Below, in pieces: positions 50,738 to 60,332 of a stretch of DNA of 64,000 nucleotides. The notes beneath the pieces are model-generated. The model was not told where the DNA came from. It saw nothing but the letters and a program-made list of their open reading frames with translations, and made no database searches. The stretch spans positions 1 through 64,000 of the forward strand of contig CAMDCV010000010.1 in the NCBI GenBank assembly GCA_945890645.1, written 5' to 3'. Made by a program: the position numbers and the translations under genes. Each line of letters starts with the position of its first letter. Within the stretch, counting starts at the first letter, position 1. The stretch comes from Akkermansia muciniphila (GTDB taxonomy: Bacteria; Verrucomicrobiota; Verrucomicrobiia; Verrucomicrobiales; Akkermansiaceae).

Positions 50738-51244
50738 ATGAAACAGACATTAATCATGACAATTTTGGGAGCGGATCGCACGGGCTTGGTGCGTTCGATT
50801 GCAGGAATTGTCGCGGCGCATCAGGCCAACTGGCAGGAGAGCCGCATGGCACGGTTGGCTGGGCAATTTGCCGGGATTTTGCGGGTGGACTGTCCGGCGG
50901 AGCAAGTGGCAGCGCTTTCTCAAGCCTTGCAGCAGCTTGCGAGCGAAGGAATCCAAATTCAGATCATTCAAGAGAGTGTGGCGGAGGTCGAGGATCGTCG
51001 ACTATGGCACATCGACGTGGTGGGCAATGATCGTCCTGGGATCGTTCATCAACTCACACAAGCCATCGCTCAGTGTGGCGGCAACGTCGAAGAATTGGTG
51101 ACGGGTTTGGAAAGTGCTGCCATGTCAGGACATCCCTTGTTCCGAGCTTCCGGCAAAGTGAGCTTGCGAAGTTCAAGTGACGAAGAGCCGTTGCGTGCGG
51201 CGATTGAAAAGCTGAGTGATGATCTTTCGGTGGAAATTCACTGA
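50738..51244 (+). CDS. Double-ACT regulatory protein (GcvR-like)
   Basis: From the ATG at 50738 the product is 168 aa. Two ACT-like halves are visible. The first begins TLIMTILGADRTGLVRSIAG and the second begins LWHIDVVGNDRPGIVHQLTQ. The D/R-x-G-[LI]-V pattern is typical of GcvR-like proteins that bind amino acids or partner proteins. E. coli GcvR represses the glycine-cleavage operon through GcvA. No glycine-cleavage genes are nearby, so the target is open. An A/T-rich region upstream probably holds its promoter. Confidence 0.85.
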   Translation: MKQTLIMTILGADRTGLVRSIAGIVAAHQANWQESRMARLAGQFAGILRVDCPAEQVAALSQALQQLASEGIQIQIIQESVAEVEDRRLWHIDVVGNDRPGIVHQLTQAIAQCGGNVEELVTGLESAAMSGHPLFRASGKVSLRSSSDEEPLRAAIEKLSDDLSVEIH

Positions 51245-51291
51245 TTCACTCCTTGTCAATTGTGACAATTCGATCTACTTCTGCCGTAGAC

Positions 51292-51924
51292 ATGTCAAAA
51301 ATATTCGAAACCAAACGTCCCGCGATCATTCTATTGGGAGCGCCCGGGGCGGGCAAGGGCACGCAAGGCAAAATCCTCGGTACAATCCCCCGTTTTTTCC
51401 ATTGTGAATGTGGCAATGTGTTTCGCTCTTTGGATACCCGTACCTCCTTGGGCCAGAAATTTGTCGAGTATTCCAGTCGTGGGGAATTGGTGCCAGATGA
51501 ACTGACGGTCGAGCTATGGAAAACCCAGGTGGTGAACTGGAGTGATATGCATGTTTACAAGCCGGACATCGATTACTTGGTACTTGATGGCATTCCTCGC
51601 AATGTTGCACAGGCACGCTTCATGGCGGATTTCATTCAAGTCGAGCAGGTCTTTCATTTGTCTTGTCCGAATCGTGCGGAGTTGGCACGGCGCATGCGCA
51701 AACGGGCGCTGAAAGACAATCGCATGGATGACGCCAATGAGATCGTGATTCAGCGACGCATTGCAACGTATGAAGAAGAGACAAAGCCCATCTTGGATTA
51801 TTTCCCCAATGAAATTATCTGTGAAATTGATGCGACGAAACCGCCGGTGCAGGTGATCAATCAAATCACTTCCGTCATTCTACAACTTCCCAGCTACAAG
51901 GAGTCAGAAGGAAAAATCATCTAA
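51292..51924 (+). CDS. Adenylate-kinase-like nucleoside monophosphate kinase
   Basis: From the ATG at 51292 the product is 210 aa. The P-loop is LLGAPGAGKGTQG. The NMP-binding region reads HCECGNVFRSLDTRTSLG, where usual adenylate kinases have a Thr-Gly-Asp motif. The next block is LVLDGIPRNVAQA, where a Phe and a Thr of the canonical DGFPRT are replaced. The lid is the short type (ALKDNRMDDANE), without zinc Cys. The changes at the nucleotide-monophosphate site make a different or relaxed substrate possible. It is followed 2 nt later by fmt. Confidence 0.82.
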   Translation: MSKIFETKRPAIILLGAPGAGKGTQGKILGTIPRFFHCECGNVFRSLDTRTSLGQKFVEYSSRGELVPDELTVELWKTQVVNWSDMHVYKPDIDYLVLDGIPRNVAQARFMADFIQVEQVFHLSCPNRAELARRMRKRALKDNRMDDANEIVIQRRIATYEEETKPILDYFPNEIICEIDATKPPVQVINQITSVILQLPSYKESEGKII

Positions 51925-51926
51925 TT

Positions 51927-52850
51927 ATGAGAGTCGTCTTTGTCGCCACGGGAGACATCGCCTTGCCCGCTTGGGAGTGGCTCGTGAATTCCGGGGCGGA
52001 AGTGCTGGCACTCATTACGCAACCGGACAAACCCGCGGGAAGGCGCATGGAAATGACGCCACCTGCGATCAAGCTGCGCGCCTTAGCGGCGGGGATTCCC
52101 GTGATGCAACCCGAGAGTTTGCGAAAAAAATCGGCCATCGATGCGGTTGCCGCGCTGAAGCCTGATCTGATTGTGGTCATGGCCTATGGGCAAATCCTTA
52201 CCGAGCGATTTCTCGCGATACCACCCTTAGGCTGCATTAACTTGCATGCGTCATTGTTGCCCAAGTATCGCGGTGCTTCGTGCATCCAAGCGGCGATCGA
52301 TCAGGGCGATGAGCATAGCGGCATCACTGTGATGCACATGGTGCGACAGCTGGATGCGGGTGATGTGATTTTACAAAAAACAGTGCCAATTCGTGCAGAA
52401 GAGACTGGTGCTACGCTGCATGATATTCTTGCAGAGCTAGCGCCGCTCGCACTGGCTGAGGCAGTTGTGGTGCTTAGTTCCGACAGTCCGCCGCGCTTGT
52501 CACAAGATCCGCAGCGCGTGAGTTACGTCGGAAAATTATTGCGCGAAGATGGTCGCTTGGATTGGCAACAATCCGCGATTTGTTTAGAGCGCAGAATTCG
52601 TGCGTATGACCCATGGCCAGGTACTTTTTCGCTACTCGCAAATGGTTCACGAGTGAAGATTTTCCCTCCTACTAGGGTGATAGTAGATACCCCTCTAGAA
52701 GCGGGGCTAGGTCGCATCGACGGCTGCGATTTCCTCATTGGCTGCGGGGTAGGGGCTCTTGCCATTTCACAAATTCAAGCGGAGGGAGGCAAACGCATCA
52801 ATGCGCTGGATTTCGCTCGTGGGCAACGGGGTGAGATTCGTTTTCTTTGA
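51927..52850 (+). CDS. fmt: Methionyl-tRNA formyltransferase
   Basis: This is a 307-aa protein. The N-terminal Rossmann-like domain starts RVVFVATGDIALPAWEW and has the family motifs TQPDKPAGRRMEMTPP and INLHASLLPKYRGASCIQ. The N-x-H...D catalytic set is complete (NLHAS, then QLDAGDVI). The C-terminal OB domain is present (RIRAYDPWPGTF). It formylates Met-tRNA using 10-formyl-tetrahydrofolate. A good agaagga site precedes the ATG, and the gene follows the kinase by 2 nt. Confidence 0.95.
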   Translation: MRVVFVATGDIALPAWEWLVNSGAEVLALITQPDKPAGRRMEMTPPAIKLRALAAGIPVMQPESLRKKSAIDAVAALKPDLIVVMAYGQILTERFLAIPPLGCINLHASLLPKYRGASCIQAAIDQGDEHSGITVMHMVRQLDAGDVILQKTVPIRAEETGATLHDILAELAPLALAEAVVVLSSDSPPRLSQDPQRVSYVGKLLREDGRLDWQQSAICLERRIRAYDPWPGTFSLLANGSRVKIFPPTRVIVDTPLEAGLGRIDGCDFLIGCGVGALAISQIQAEGGKRINALDFARGQRGEIRFL

Positions 52851-52875
52851 GAGCGCCCGTTGCAAGCGCGCGCGC

Positions 52876-53532
52876 TCACAAGTGCAAAATTGACGGTGGG
52901 ACAAAATGCTCCACTGCGCAGTGAGGAATCATCAGTGCAAGGCGTTTGTCCACGGACTTGCCGGGTGCCTCCGGTAGAGATCGGGACTTTGCATGAGGAA
53001 GATCGAGGCTCAGGTGTGCGCCTTGGGTTTGCAGCGCAGCCATGGCTAGTTCATGCTCGCGGTCAAAGTAGGATGTGAAAATCAGCGCTCCTGCCGGATT
53101 CAAACGCGCTAAGGCATGGCGAAAAATCTGATCCCACACCGCGGGGGCATCCCAATAATTTTGATGGCGGATGAAAATAAAATCAAACGAGGTTTTCGCG
53201 GGCCAATGATGCGCTAGCGAGGCATCTGCAACACGGAATTCGATCGCATCGAGTGCGTGCATGCTCGGCCGCCATCTTCGGGTCGCTTCGTCTATCTCTG
53301 CGGTGCGCAAATCGAGGCCGAGGTATTGCCCTCCTCCTGTGCCGGAGCGGAGCACTTCGAGCAGCACACCGGTCTCGTCGGCGCGCCCGCAGGCCAAATT
53401 GAGGATGCTGGGTGCGGCCGGAGGAGCTACTTTCAAAAGTCGCAGAGCGTCGCGCAGCAGATCCCTTAGCCTTACGACATCCCCGGCGATTCCGGGAAAG
53501 CTGAAGTCGATAGCTGGTAGCACGTGGCGCAT
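52876..53532 (-). CDS. SAM-dependent methyltransferase (class I)
   Basis: This is a 218-aa protein. Motif I is SILNLACGRADETGVLLE. The acidic loop is YLGLDLRTAEIDEATRR. The post-I region (FRVADASLAHHW) and motif II (FDFIFIRHQNYWD) are also present. No substrate-specific insert is recognisable. It converges on fmt, with 25 nt between the stops, and is transcribed away from dnaN. The target is unknown. Confidence 0.8.
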   Translation of the reverse strand: MRHVLPAIDFSFPGIAGDVVRLRDLLRDALRLLKVAPPAAPSILNLACGRADETGVLLEVLRSGTGGGQYLGLDLRTAEIDEATRRWRPSMHALDAIEFRVADASLAHHWPAKTSFDFIFIRHQNYWDAPAVWDQIFRHALARLNPAGALIFTSYFDREHELAMAALQTQGAHLSLDLPHAKSRSLPEAPGKSVDKRLALMIPHCAVEHFVPPSILHL

Positions 53533-53675
53533 GCCCGAAAATAAAAAGTTTCCCGTTAGGGGAAAGAAAAATGGCGCAAGTTGTTAAGAAATTGTGAATT
53601 TCTCAATTGCGTGCTTGTCAATTCTCAGGGAAGTGAGAAAACTCACTCCGTCCAAAACATCCGCTCTACCGAACC

Positions 53676-54773
<1,098 letters not shown>

Positions 54774-54780
54774 TTTTTGC

Positions 54781-56934
54781 TTACTTTAAGAGCCTGATCA
54801 AAAAGTTCGACTCAAACAGTTCGGCACGGCTCCACCCATCGCTACCGTTACTTCGATCTGAGTAAGAAACGTAGCCATGGTTAGCATTCTCCGCTGGCGG
54901 AGATTTCGCTGTTTCTTTTGGAAAGGGGAGCAGTTTCAGGGGCGAAGGTGGGATTGTTTCCGCATCTCGCCATGCCTGTGCGAGATCGGTGCGCTTGGCA
55001 TAGGCTTCGTCAAGTTTGCTGTAGGGCGCAGCGACTGTGAGTGCACGCAATGCATCACGGTATTCCCTGTATTTTTCTGGTGAATTCGCCACCGAGTTAA
55101 ACCACCCTTTTGCCGCATTGTAATAGGTGGGATCGATTTCCACCGCTCTACGATAGGCCTGAGCTGCTTCGGCAGGTCGGCTTGCGGAGTTAAGCACTAA
55201 GCCGAGCAGGTATGGAGCGCGCGGATTTTCGGGATGACGCGTGCTGAATTCGGTGAGAACGCGCATTGCGATGGGCACGATTCTTGTGTCAGAAAATAGT
55301 CCCTCACAACCAAAGCAGTGACTTTCTCTCGGACCGAAACTGACCGGCATTAACTCAAAAGCTTTTTCAAAATGAGGCACCGCTTCTTCAAAACGACCCT
55401 CTTGTGCCAAGGTCAATGCCAACCGTGATTGGAGACAGTAGGCATCATTAAAGCGTCCGAGTGCCGCTTGATACCGCTTCACCGCTTCTTGGATCATTCC
55501 TGCATAACGGAATTCATCCGCCTTTTCGCCCTCGCGGATTGCCAATACGACCTCTTGAAAAAATTTCGCTTTTTCTGTGTCGCCCAGCGCCGTCAGCACT
55601 CGCGCAAGAACTTCATACGCGAGCATACGCGACCCTGCACTCTGGTCGCCATCCGCGGGATCAAGAGCGATGGCCTGGTCGATCAATGCTTTTGCCTTCG
55701 TCGCGTCGCCCGCATCAAGAGCCATTTGCGCCTGCCATATCAGAGGACGCTCTTCATGAGGATCGAAGGTATGGAGGCGTTGTAAAAATTCTGCATAAAC
55801 CGAGGCATCGAGCGCGCGGAGTTGACGATGCAAATCATCATTGCGTGGATTTTTAGCGAGTAAATGCTGCGCAACCGTGATGGCATCGTCGCGCCTTCCC
55901 AATGAAACGAGTGCCTCAATATGGATGGCGTCCAATTTGATGTCGTGGAAGGATGACTGTAAAAAATAGGGTGTCTGCAGTAGTTGTTTGCCCTGCGTTT
56001 TCTGCGCATAAGCTTCGATATAGGCTTCGGCACCATCCAAGTGATAGCTCACGGCAAGATCACGCTCCTCTTGACCCCACGAGTAACCATTTTGTTTTGT
56101 TGAATTCCGCTTGGTTATGTCGCGGATTTCCTGCCAGCGTCCTTGTCTTGCGAGTTCATTCATCCAGTAAGACGTATCTGGGGATGTAGGGTAACGCTCC
56201 GCTAAAACTTTGAGCGCGGTGAGTGCTCGTTGTTCTAGATCCGTGTCATCGAGGGCACGAGCTACCTTCAAAATTCGGTCCGCAGCACTGGCATCGCCCG
56301 CATCAACTTTTTTCCAGAGCAGTTCCAACGCCGTCTCCATCTCTCCTTTTGCCAATTGCTCTTCCCAGTCCTCGCGTGCTTCACGAGAAGTGGATGTGCG
56401 AGCTTCGTTGGCAGCATTCGGATCCCATCCATTTGCCTTCAGCCAACGTAAGCCCTCTTCCGGGTCTTTTTGCAACGAGAGAAATTCATTCATACCCGAT
56501 TCATTACCAAAATTCTGCCAATCAGAATTCTTCATCATTTCACGCGATAAGTCTTGAATGGCATCTTGATCTTCGCTCAGTACTGCGTGGAAAAAACGAA
56601 GCTTGCGATTCATTTTTGCTATGCTTCGGGGCGATCCCTGTTGGTCTTCTTGATCTTCGCGCTCGATCTGCTCTTTCACTCTCGCCAAAAGTGCGGACCA
56701 TTCCGATTCGGGCGGTAATTCGGCAAACAAAAAATGGAGGATAGATCCATACTCAGGTCCCTTTTTCTCCCAACGCGTAAGCCATTCGTCAGCCGTCTTG
56801 CATGGCTCCATCGCCTCGCGCATCTGCCACGCAGGGAAAGGGCGGTGATTTTCCCTGCGATCACTACGATTCATTTTCCAAACAAAAAGAAGCACCACCG
56901 CAATCCCCAGAAATGCCAAATATCGATTTTTCAT
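54781..56934 (-). CDS. Membrane-anchored TPR-rich protein
   Basis: This is a 717-aa protein. One N-terminal membrane helix (YLAFLGIAVVLLFVWKM) anchors it. The rest consists of helical repeats of the TPR type, clearest at SRLALTLAQEGRFEEAVPHF, then EKAFELMPVSFG, and RPAEAAQAYRRAVEIDPTYY. Another stretch is AQMALDAGDATKAKALIDQA. No catalytic domain is visible. It converges on dnaN, with only 7 nt between the two stops. It is probably a scaffold. Confidence 0.82.
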   Translation of the reverse strand: MKNRYLAFLGIAVVLLFVWKMNRSDRRENHRPFPAWQMREAMEPCKTADEWLTRWEKKGPEYGSILHFLFAELPPESEWSALLARVKEQIEREDQEDQQGSPRSIAKMNRKLRFFHAVLSEDQDAIQDLSREMMKNSDWQNFGNESGMNEFLSLQKDPEEGLRWLKANGWDPNAANEARTSTSREAREDWEEQLAKGEMETALELLWKKVDAGDASAADRILKVARALDDTDLEQRALTALKVLAERYPTSPDTSYWMNELARQGRWQEIRDITKRNSTKQNGYSWGQEERDLAVSYHLDGAEAYIEAYAQKTQGKQLLQTPYFLQSSFHDIKLDAIHIEALVSLGRRDDAITVAQHLLAKNPRNDDLHRQLRALDASVYAEFLQRLHTFDPHEERPLIWQAQMALDAGDATKAKALIDQAIALDPADGDQSAGSRMLAYEVLARVLTALGDTEKAKFFQEVVLAIREGEKADEFRYAGMIQEAVKRYQAALGRFNDAYCLQSRLALTLAQEGRFEEAVPHFEKAFELMPVSFGPRESHCFGCEGLFSDTRIVPIAMRVLTEFSTRHPENPRAPYLLGLVLNSASRPAEAAQAYRRAVEIDPTYYNAAKGWFNSVANSPEKYREYRDALRALTVAAPYSKLDEAYAKRTDLAQAWRDAETIPPSPLKLLPFPKETAKSPPAENANHGYVSYSDRSNGSDGWSRAELFESNFLIRLLK

Positions 56935-57124
56935 GCGATTACGTTAGAATAACCCCTGCGTGTGTCCATCAAGAAAATCAATGCTTTCCGATGAAATCGT
57001 CACACATCCATGATGATTTGAAGTAGCCCACTACCAAGGCATGGGAAAAATGACGGGCCGCTTTCCTGAGATTAGCCGAAAATAATCATTGCGTCGCATG
57101 GCAACGCGGTGTTTGCTTTCGCCG

Positions 57125-57221
57125 CTGTCAGGGGCTGTGGAGGTTCGGCAGGCGAAACCCGCCAGGTCTTAATCGAAGCAACGGTAGTTTGTCCGGGTTT
57201 GCCACGGATTCCCTGACAGCA
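57125..57221 (+). ncRNA. ffs: Signal recognition particle RNA, small bacterial type (4.5S)
   Basis: These 97 nt close with a perfect 10-bp terminal stem (gctgtcaggg ... ccctgacagc). Inside is the conserved SRP domain: aacccgccaggtc on one side and gaagcaacggtag on the other, in the order expected for the Ffh-binding helix. The apical loop reads ttaatc where E. coli has cGGAAg, so the GNRA-type loop is altered. The RNA lies between the TPR-protein gene and folA and does not overlap either. Confidence 0.88.
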
Positions 57222-57227
57222 CTAATT

Positions 57228-57698
57228 TCAGCGTGAATGACGCACGACGGTAAAAGCCGCGTGTTCGAGCACTACCTCCGTCTGAGGAAACTCCGATTCG
57301 AAAGCAGGAAAATAGGTGTCGCCCAGATAATCTTCTTTGACATGCGTGACCAACAACGCGTCCGTTTGCGGCAGAAACGCTTGATAAATTTCCGCGCCGC
57401 CAATGATGTAAACGGTGCCGGGCATTTCGAGGGCTGCAGATAATTCCTGCGGTTCGTGAATGACCGTCACCCCTTCATGGCTCCATGTGCGATCGCGTGT
57501 GAGAACGATATTCTGCCGCTTGGGCAATGGGCGACCAATCGAGTCAAAGGTTTTGCGGCCCATGACAATCGCATGACCGCTTGTGGTCTTTTTGAAAAAT
57601 GCCAGATCATCCGGCAAATGCCACGGGAGTGTGCCGCCTCTGCCGATCAGGCGTTTCTCGGTCATGGCGACGATGCCGATGAGGGTATGCTCGTTCAT
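57228..57698 (-). CDS. folA: Dihydrofolate reductase
   Basis: From the ATG at 57698 the product is 156 aa, the normal length. Motifs are TLPWHLPDDLAFF (Trp and Asp of the folate site), VMGRKTFDSIGRPLP and YIIGGAEIYQAFL. It reduces dihydrofolate to tetrahydrofolate, restoring the cofactor used up by ThyA. It follows thyA with only 4 nt between, so both are co-transcribed. A longer frame with an earlier ATG would overlap thyA and is less likely. Confidence 0.95.
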   Translation of the reverse strand: MNEHTLIGIVAMTEKRLIGRGGTLPWHLPDDLAFFKKTTSGHAIVMGRKTFDSIGRPLPKRQNIVLTRDRTWSHEGVTVIHEPQELSAALEMPGTVYIIGGAEIYQAFLPQTDALLVTHVKEDYLGDTYFPAFESEFPQTEVVLEHAAFTVVRHSR

Positions 57699-57702
57699 GA
57701 CC

Positions 57703-58515
57703 TTAGACGGAAATGGGTGCCTTGATGGCGGGATGCGGTTGGTAGTCATCGAGACGGAAATGCTCGAAGCGGAAATCGTGGATATTGGTCACCGTGGGAT
57801 CGATCCACATCTGCGGCAACGCACGCGGCTCGCGGCTCAGTTGCAGTTTGGTTTGTTCGAGGTGGTTTTGATAGAGATGAAGATCGCCGAAGGTGTGGAC
57901 GAAGTCGCGCGCTTCATAGCCGCACACTTGTGCAACCATCATCGTTAGCAAGGCATACGAGGCAATGTTGAAAGGCACACCGAGAAAAAGATCCGCACTG
58001 CGTTGGTAGAGCTGGCACGAGAGGCCGCGTTTTCCTTCCGCATTCGGCTCGTGCACAAAAAATTGGAATAAGCAGTGGCAGGGAGGAAGTGCCATTTGAT
58101 CGACATCGGCGACGTTCCAGGCCGAGACGATGTGACGTCGTGAGGCTGGCTTGTTTTTTAGGTTGTCGATGAGTTGTTCGATCTGATCCACCACGCGTCC
58201 ATCGGGGCATCGCCACGAACGCCACTGCCTACCATACACAGGACCGAGTTCACCCTTTTCATCGGCCCATTCATCCCAAATACTGACGCCATTTTCTTGA
58301 AGATAAGCGATGTTAGTGCTGCCTTGGAGAAACCACAGCAACTCATGGATGATCGAGCGGAGGTGAAGTTTTTTCGTCGTCAGACAGGGAAATCCTTTGC
58401 GCAAATCATAGCGGACTTGGCGACCAAACACTGCAATTGTGCCGGTGCCAGTGCGGTCAGGGCGCGACTCGCCGTTTTCGAGAACATCGCGCAACAAATC
58501 CAAGTAGGTCTGCAT
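57703..58515 (-). CDS. thyA: Thymidylate synthase
   Basis: I take the ATG at 58515 ([15 protein letters not shown]), which matches the family N-terminus, and the product is 270 aa. Catalytic Cys is in [13 protein letters not shown]. Other conserved blocks are [40 protein letters not shown] and [11 protein letters not shown]. It methylates dUMP with methylene-tetrahydrofolate. The product cofactor is recycled by the adjacent folA. Confidence 0.97.
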   Translation of the reverse strand: MQTYLDLLRDVLENGESRPDRTGTGTIAVFGRQVRYDLRKGFPCLTTKKLHLRSIIHELLWFLQGSTNIAYLQENGVSIWDEWADEKGELGPVYGRQWRSWRCPDGRVVDQIEQLIDNLKNKPASRRHIVSAWNVADVDQMALPPCHCLFQFFVHEPNAEGKRGLSCQLYQRSADLFLGVPFNIASYALLTMMVAQVCGYEARDFVHTFGDLHLYQNHLEQTKLQLSREPRALPQMWIDPTVTNIHDFRFEHFRLDDYQPHPAIKAPISV

Positions 58516-58589
58516 GGCAAAAAGTTTGCGATGAAACGCGCGGCGGTGCAAGACAAGATACGACACACCAAGGGTTCGCGCTATCGAAT

Positions 58590-59036
58590 CTAACTCTCGA
58601 AACTCTCTTCCGACTGCTGTTCCATCCACGTGCTGAGAATCTCTACTGCGGCGGCTTGATCGATGAGGGCCTTTTGACGTTTGGCGTTTTTCCCCGCCTC
58701 ATGGAGCTTTGCCGCAGCGGTGACAGTAGTGTATGCTTCATCGATGAGATGGATGGGGATCTGAGGATGTTGCTCTTGGAGTTGCTTGACGAAGCGTCGA
58801 ACTTTTTGCGCCGACTCACCTTCGCGGCCGTCGAGGTGGCAGGGCAATCCGACGACTAAGGTTTTGATGCCGCGTTGTGAGATAAGAGCGGCGATGCGAG
58901 TGAAGGCATCATCTTTATGAAGGTGAATGGTTTCCACCGGATGTGCCATGATGCCCACCGGATCCGATGCTGCAATGCCGATGCGGGCGTCGCCGTAATC
59001 GATGCCAAGCGCCGGATGTGGTGTGGCGTAATTCAC
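58590..59036 (-). CDS. ruvX: RuvX/YqgF-type Holliday junction resolvase-like pre-16S rRNA nuclease
   Basis: This 148-aa protein starts at a GTG. Motifs are [17 protein letters not shown], then [17 protein letters not shown] and [12 protein letters not shown]. The RNase H-like Asp residues (D in GIDYGD, E in DEAYTT, D in [11 protein letters not shown]) are in place. The family matures the 16S rRNA 5' end and was once thought to be a Holliday resolvase. It follows the sugar nucleotidyltransferase gene by 5 nt. Confidence 0.92.
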   Translation of the reverse strand: MNYATPHPALGIDYGDARIGIAASDPVGIMAHPVETIHLHKDDAFTRIAALISQRGIKTLVVGLPCHLDGREGESAQKVRRFVKQLQEQHPQIPIHLIDEAYTTVTAAAKLHEAGKNAKRQKALIDQAAAVEILSTWMEQQSEESFES

Positions 59037-59041
59037 TTCTG

Positions 59042-60130
59042 TTAGAGAAGATTCTTGGGCAGGAGGGCAGAGAGATTTTTGATCGCATCGGCCTGGTGGC
59101 GATTGGCGATCAGCAGTGCGTCCTCCGTCTGCACGACGATCAAATCATCGACGCCTAACAACGCGATGTGAGAATCCTTGCGGGCGTTAAAGACGATATT
59201 ATTTTCCGAATCGATTTCCGAGATGGTGACATTTGTGGAATTTTGATCGCCTTGGGTGGGCAGATATTTCGCGATAGAAATCCAAGAGCCGACGTCGTCC
59301 CAGTCGAAGGTGGCTTCGAGATTGAGAACGCGTTTGGCTTTTTCCATCAGCGCGTAGTCGATAGAAATGGGAGTGAGGTGAGGAAACTGTGTGGCCATGG
59401 TGGCGGCCACATCGCTCGAATTGCGGAGTTCCGAAACGAAATGCGCGAGTTGTGGCACTTGGCGAGTGAGTTCACCAATCACGGCAGGGATGGACCATAC
59501 GAACATGCCTGCGTTCCAACTGAAGCTGCCTTGAGCGAGAAATTGTTCCGCGAGATCAGTGCTGGGTTTTTCACGGAAGCGCTTGACTTCGTAGGGGAGA
59601 TTTTCGCAATCGAGGCCGACGATGCTGGCGCGTTCGCCGCGTTCGATGTAGCCGTACGAAGGACAGGGCCAAGTCGGTTTGATGCCGATTGTCACCAATC
59701 CATCGCATTTGCTCGCGATGGTGACGGCGTCACGCATGACGCACTGATAGGCCTCGGTATTGGTGATCAATTGATCGGACGGCAACACCATCATGATCGC
59801 CTCAGGATCGCGGGCGGCGATCAGGCCCACGCCAAGGGCAACGGCAGGAGCGGTGTCGCGCTTGGCGGGCTCGGCGATGATGTTGGCTAGAGGAAGTTGC
59901 GGGGCGACTTCGCGAACCGCGGCGACTTGTTTTTCATTGGTCAAGATCAGGATGTTTTCCAATGGCACGAGTCCCTCAAGGCGTGCAATCGTTTGCGCGA
60001 GGAGGGTGCCGGTATCGAAAAGATCGAGTAATTGTTTCGGCTTGTGATCGCGGCTGAGTGGCCAGAAGCGAGTGCCGGAGCCACCGGCGAGGATCAGAGC
60101 GTAAGTATGAGATGAATCGGACACGGGCAA
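59042..60130 (-). CDS. Mannose-1-phosphate guanylyltransferase
   Basis: The frame begins at a TTG (60130) or, more plausibly, a GTG two codons later (60124), because a stop lies just upstream. The length is about 360 aa. The nucleotidyltransferase motif is ALILAGGSGTRFWPLSR with KPKQLLDL. Further blocks are VLPSDQLITN, VTIGIKPTWPCPSYGYIER and FSWNAGMFVW. It makes GDP-mannose for surface glycans. It lacks the extra isomerase domain of bifunctional ManC/AlgA enzymes. Confidence 0.92.
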   Translation of the reverse strand: MPVSDSSHTYALILAGGSGTRFWPLSRDHKPKQLLDLFDTGTLLAQTIARLEGLVPLENILILTNEKQVAAVREVAPQLPLANIIAEPAKRDTAPAVALGVGLIAARDPEAIMMVLPSDQLITNTEAYQCVMRDAVTIASKCDGLVTIGIKPTWPCPSYGYIERGERASIVGLDCENLPYEVKRFREKPSTDLAEQFLAQGSFSWNAGMFVWSIPAVIGELTRQVPQLAHFVSELRNSSDVAATMATQFPHLTPISIDYALMEKAKRVLNLEATFDWDDVGSWISIAKYLPTQGDQNSTNVTISEIDSENNIVFNARKDSHIALLGVDDLIVVQTEDALLIANRHQADAIKNLSALLPKNLL

Positions 60131-60206
60131 ATGCTAGAAAAAAGCCGCCATAGAAGAAAGAGAAAATTCGTGGCAAAATGGTGATCATCGCCTGTACCGA
60201 ACCACC

Positions 60207-60265
60207 GATAAGATAAACTCCACGATAGCCGCCGGGGTCGGTGGGGCAGTGCGGGTGATATTTGA
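60207..60265 (-). pseudogene. 3' remnant of a second SGNH/alpha-beta hydrolase gene
   Basis: About 59 nt match 62149-62206 at near 78% by eye, with a 1-nt shift. The translated trace reads VAIKYHPHCPTDPGGYRG against GVKHHPHSLTDPAPIVEF in the intact gene. No further part of the gene is left. The two copies flank the DUF1080/SMP-30 gene. Confidence 0.7.
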
Positions 60266-60332
60266 TCGCAACTTGACTTTCCGTGATAGGAAATCTAGGA
60301 TCGATCATCCGCATTCCACATCCACAATACCC

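Noticed and set aside
52860-53078. 72-codon rightward frame after fmt
   Set aside because: It lies fully antisense in the methyltransferase gene, which has the SAM-binding motifs. It has no ribosome-binding site.
53533-53675. Replication origin next to dnaN
   Set aside because: There is no dnaA, recF, gyrB or cluster of DnaA boxes here. The clamp gene stands among unrelated genes.
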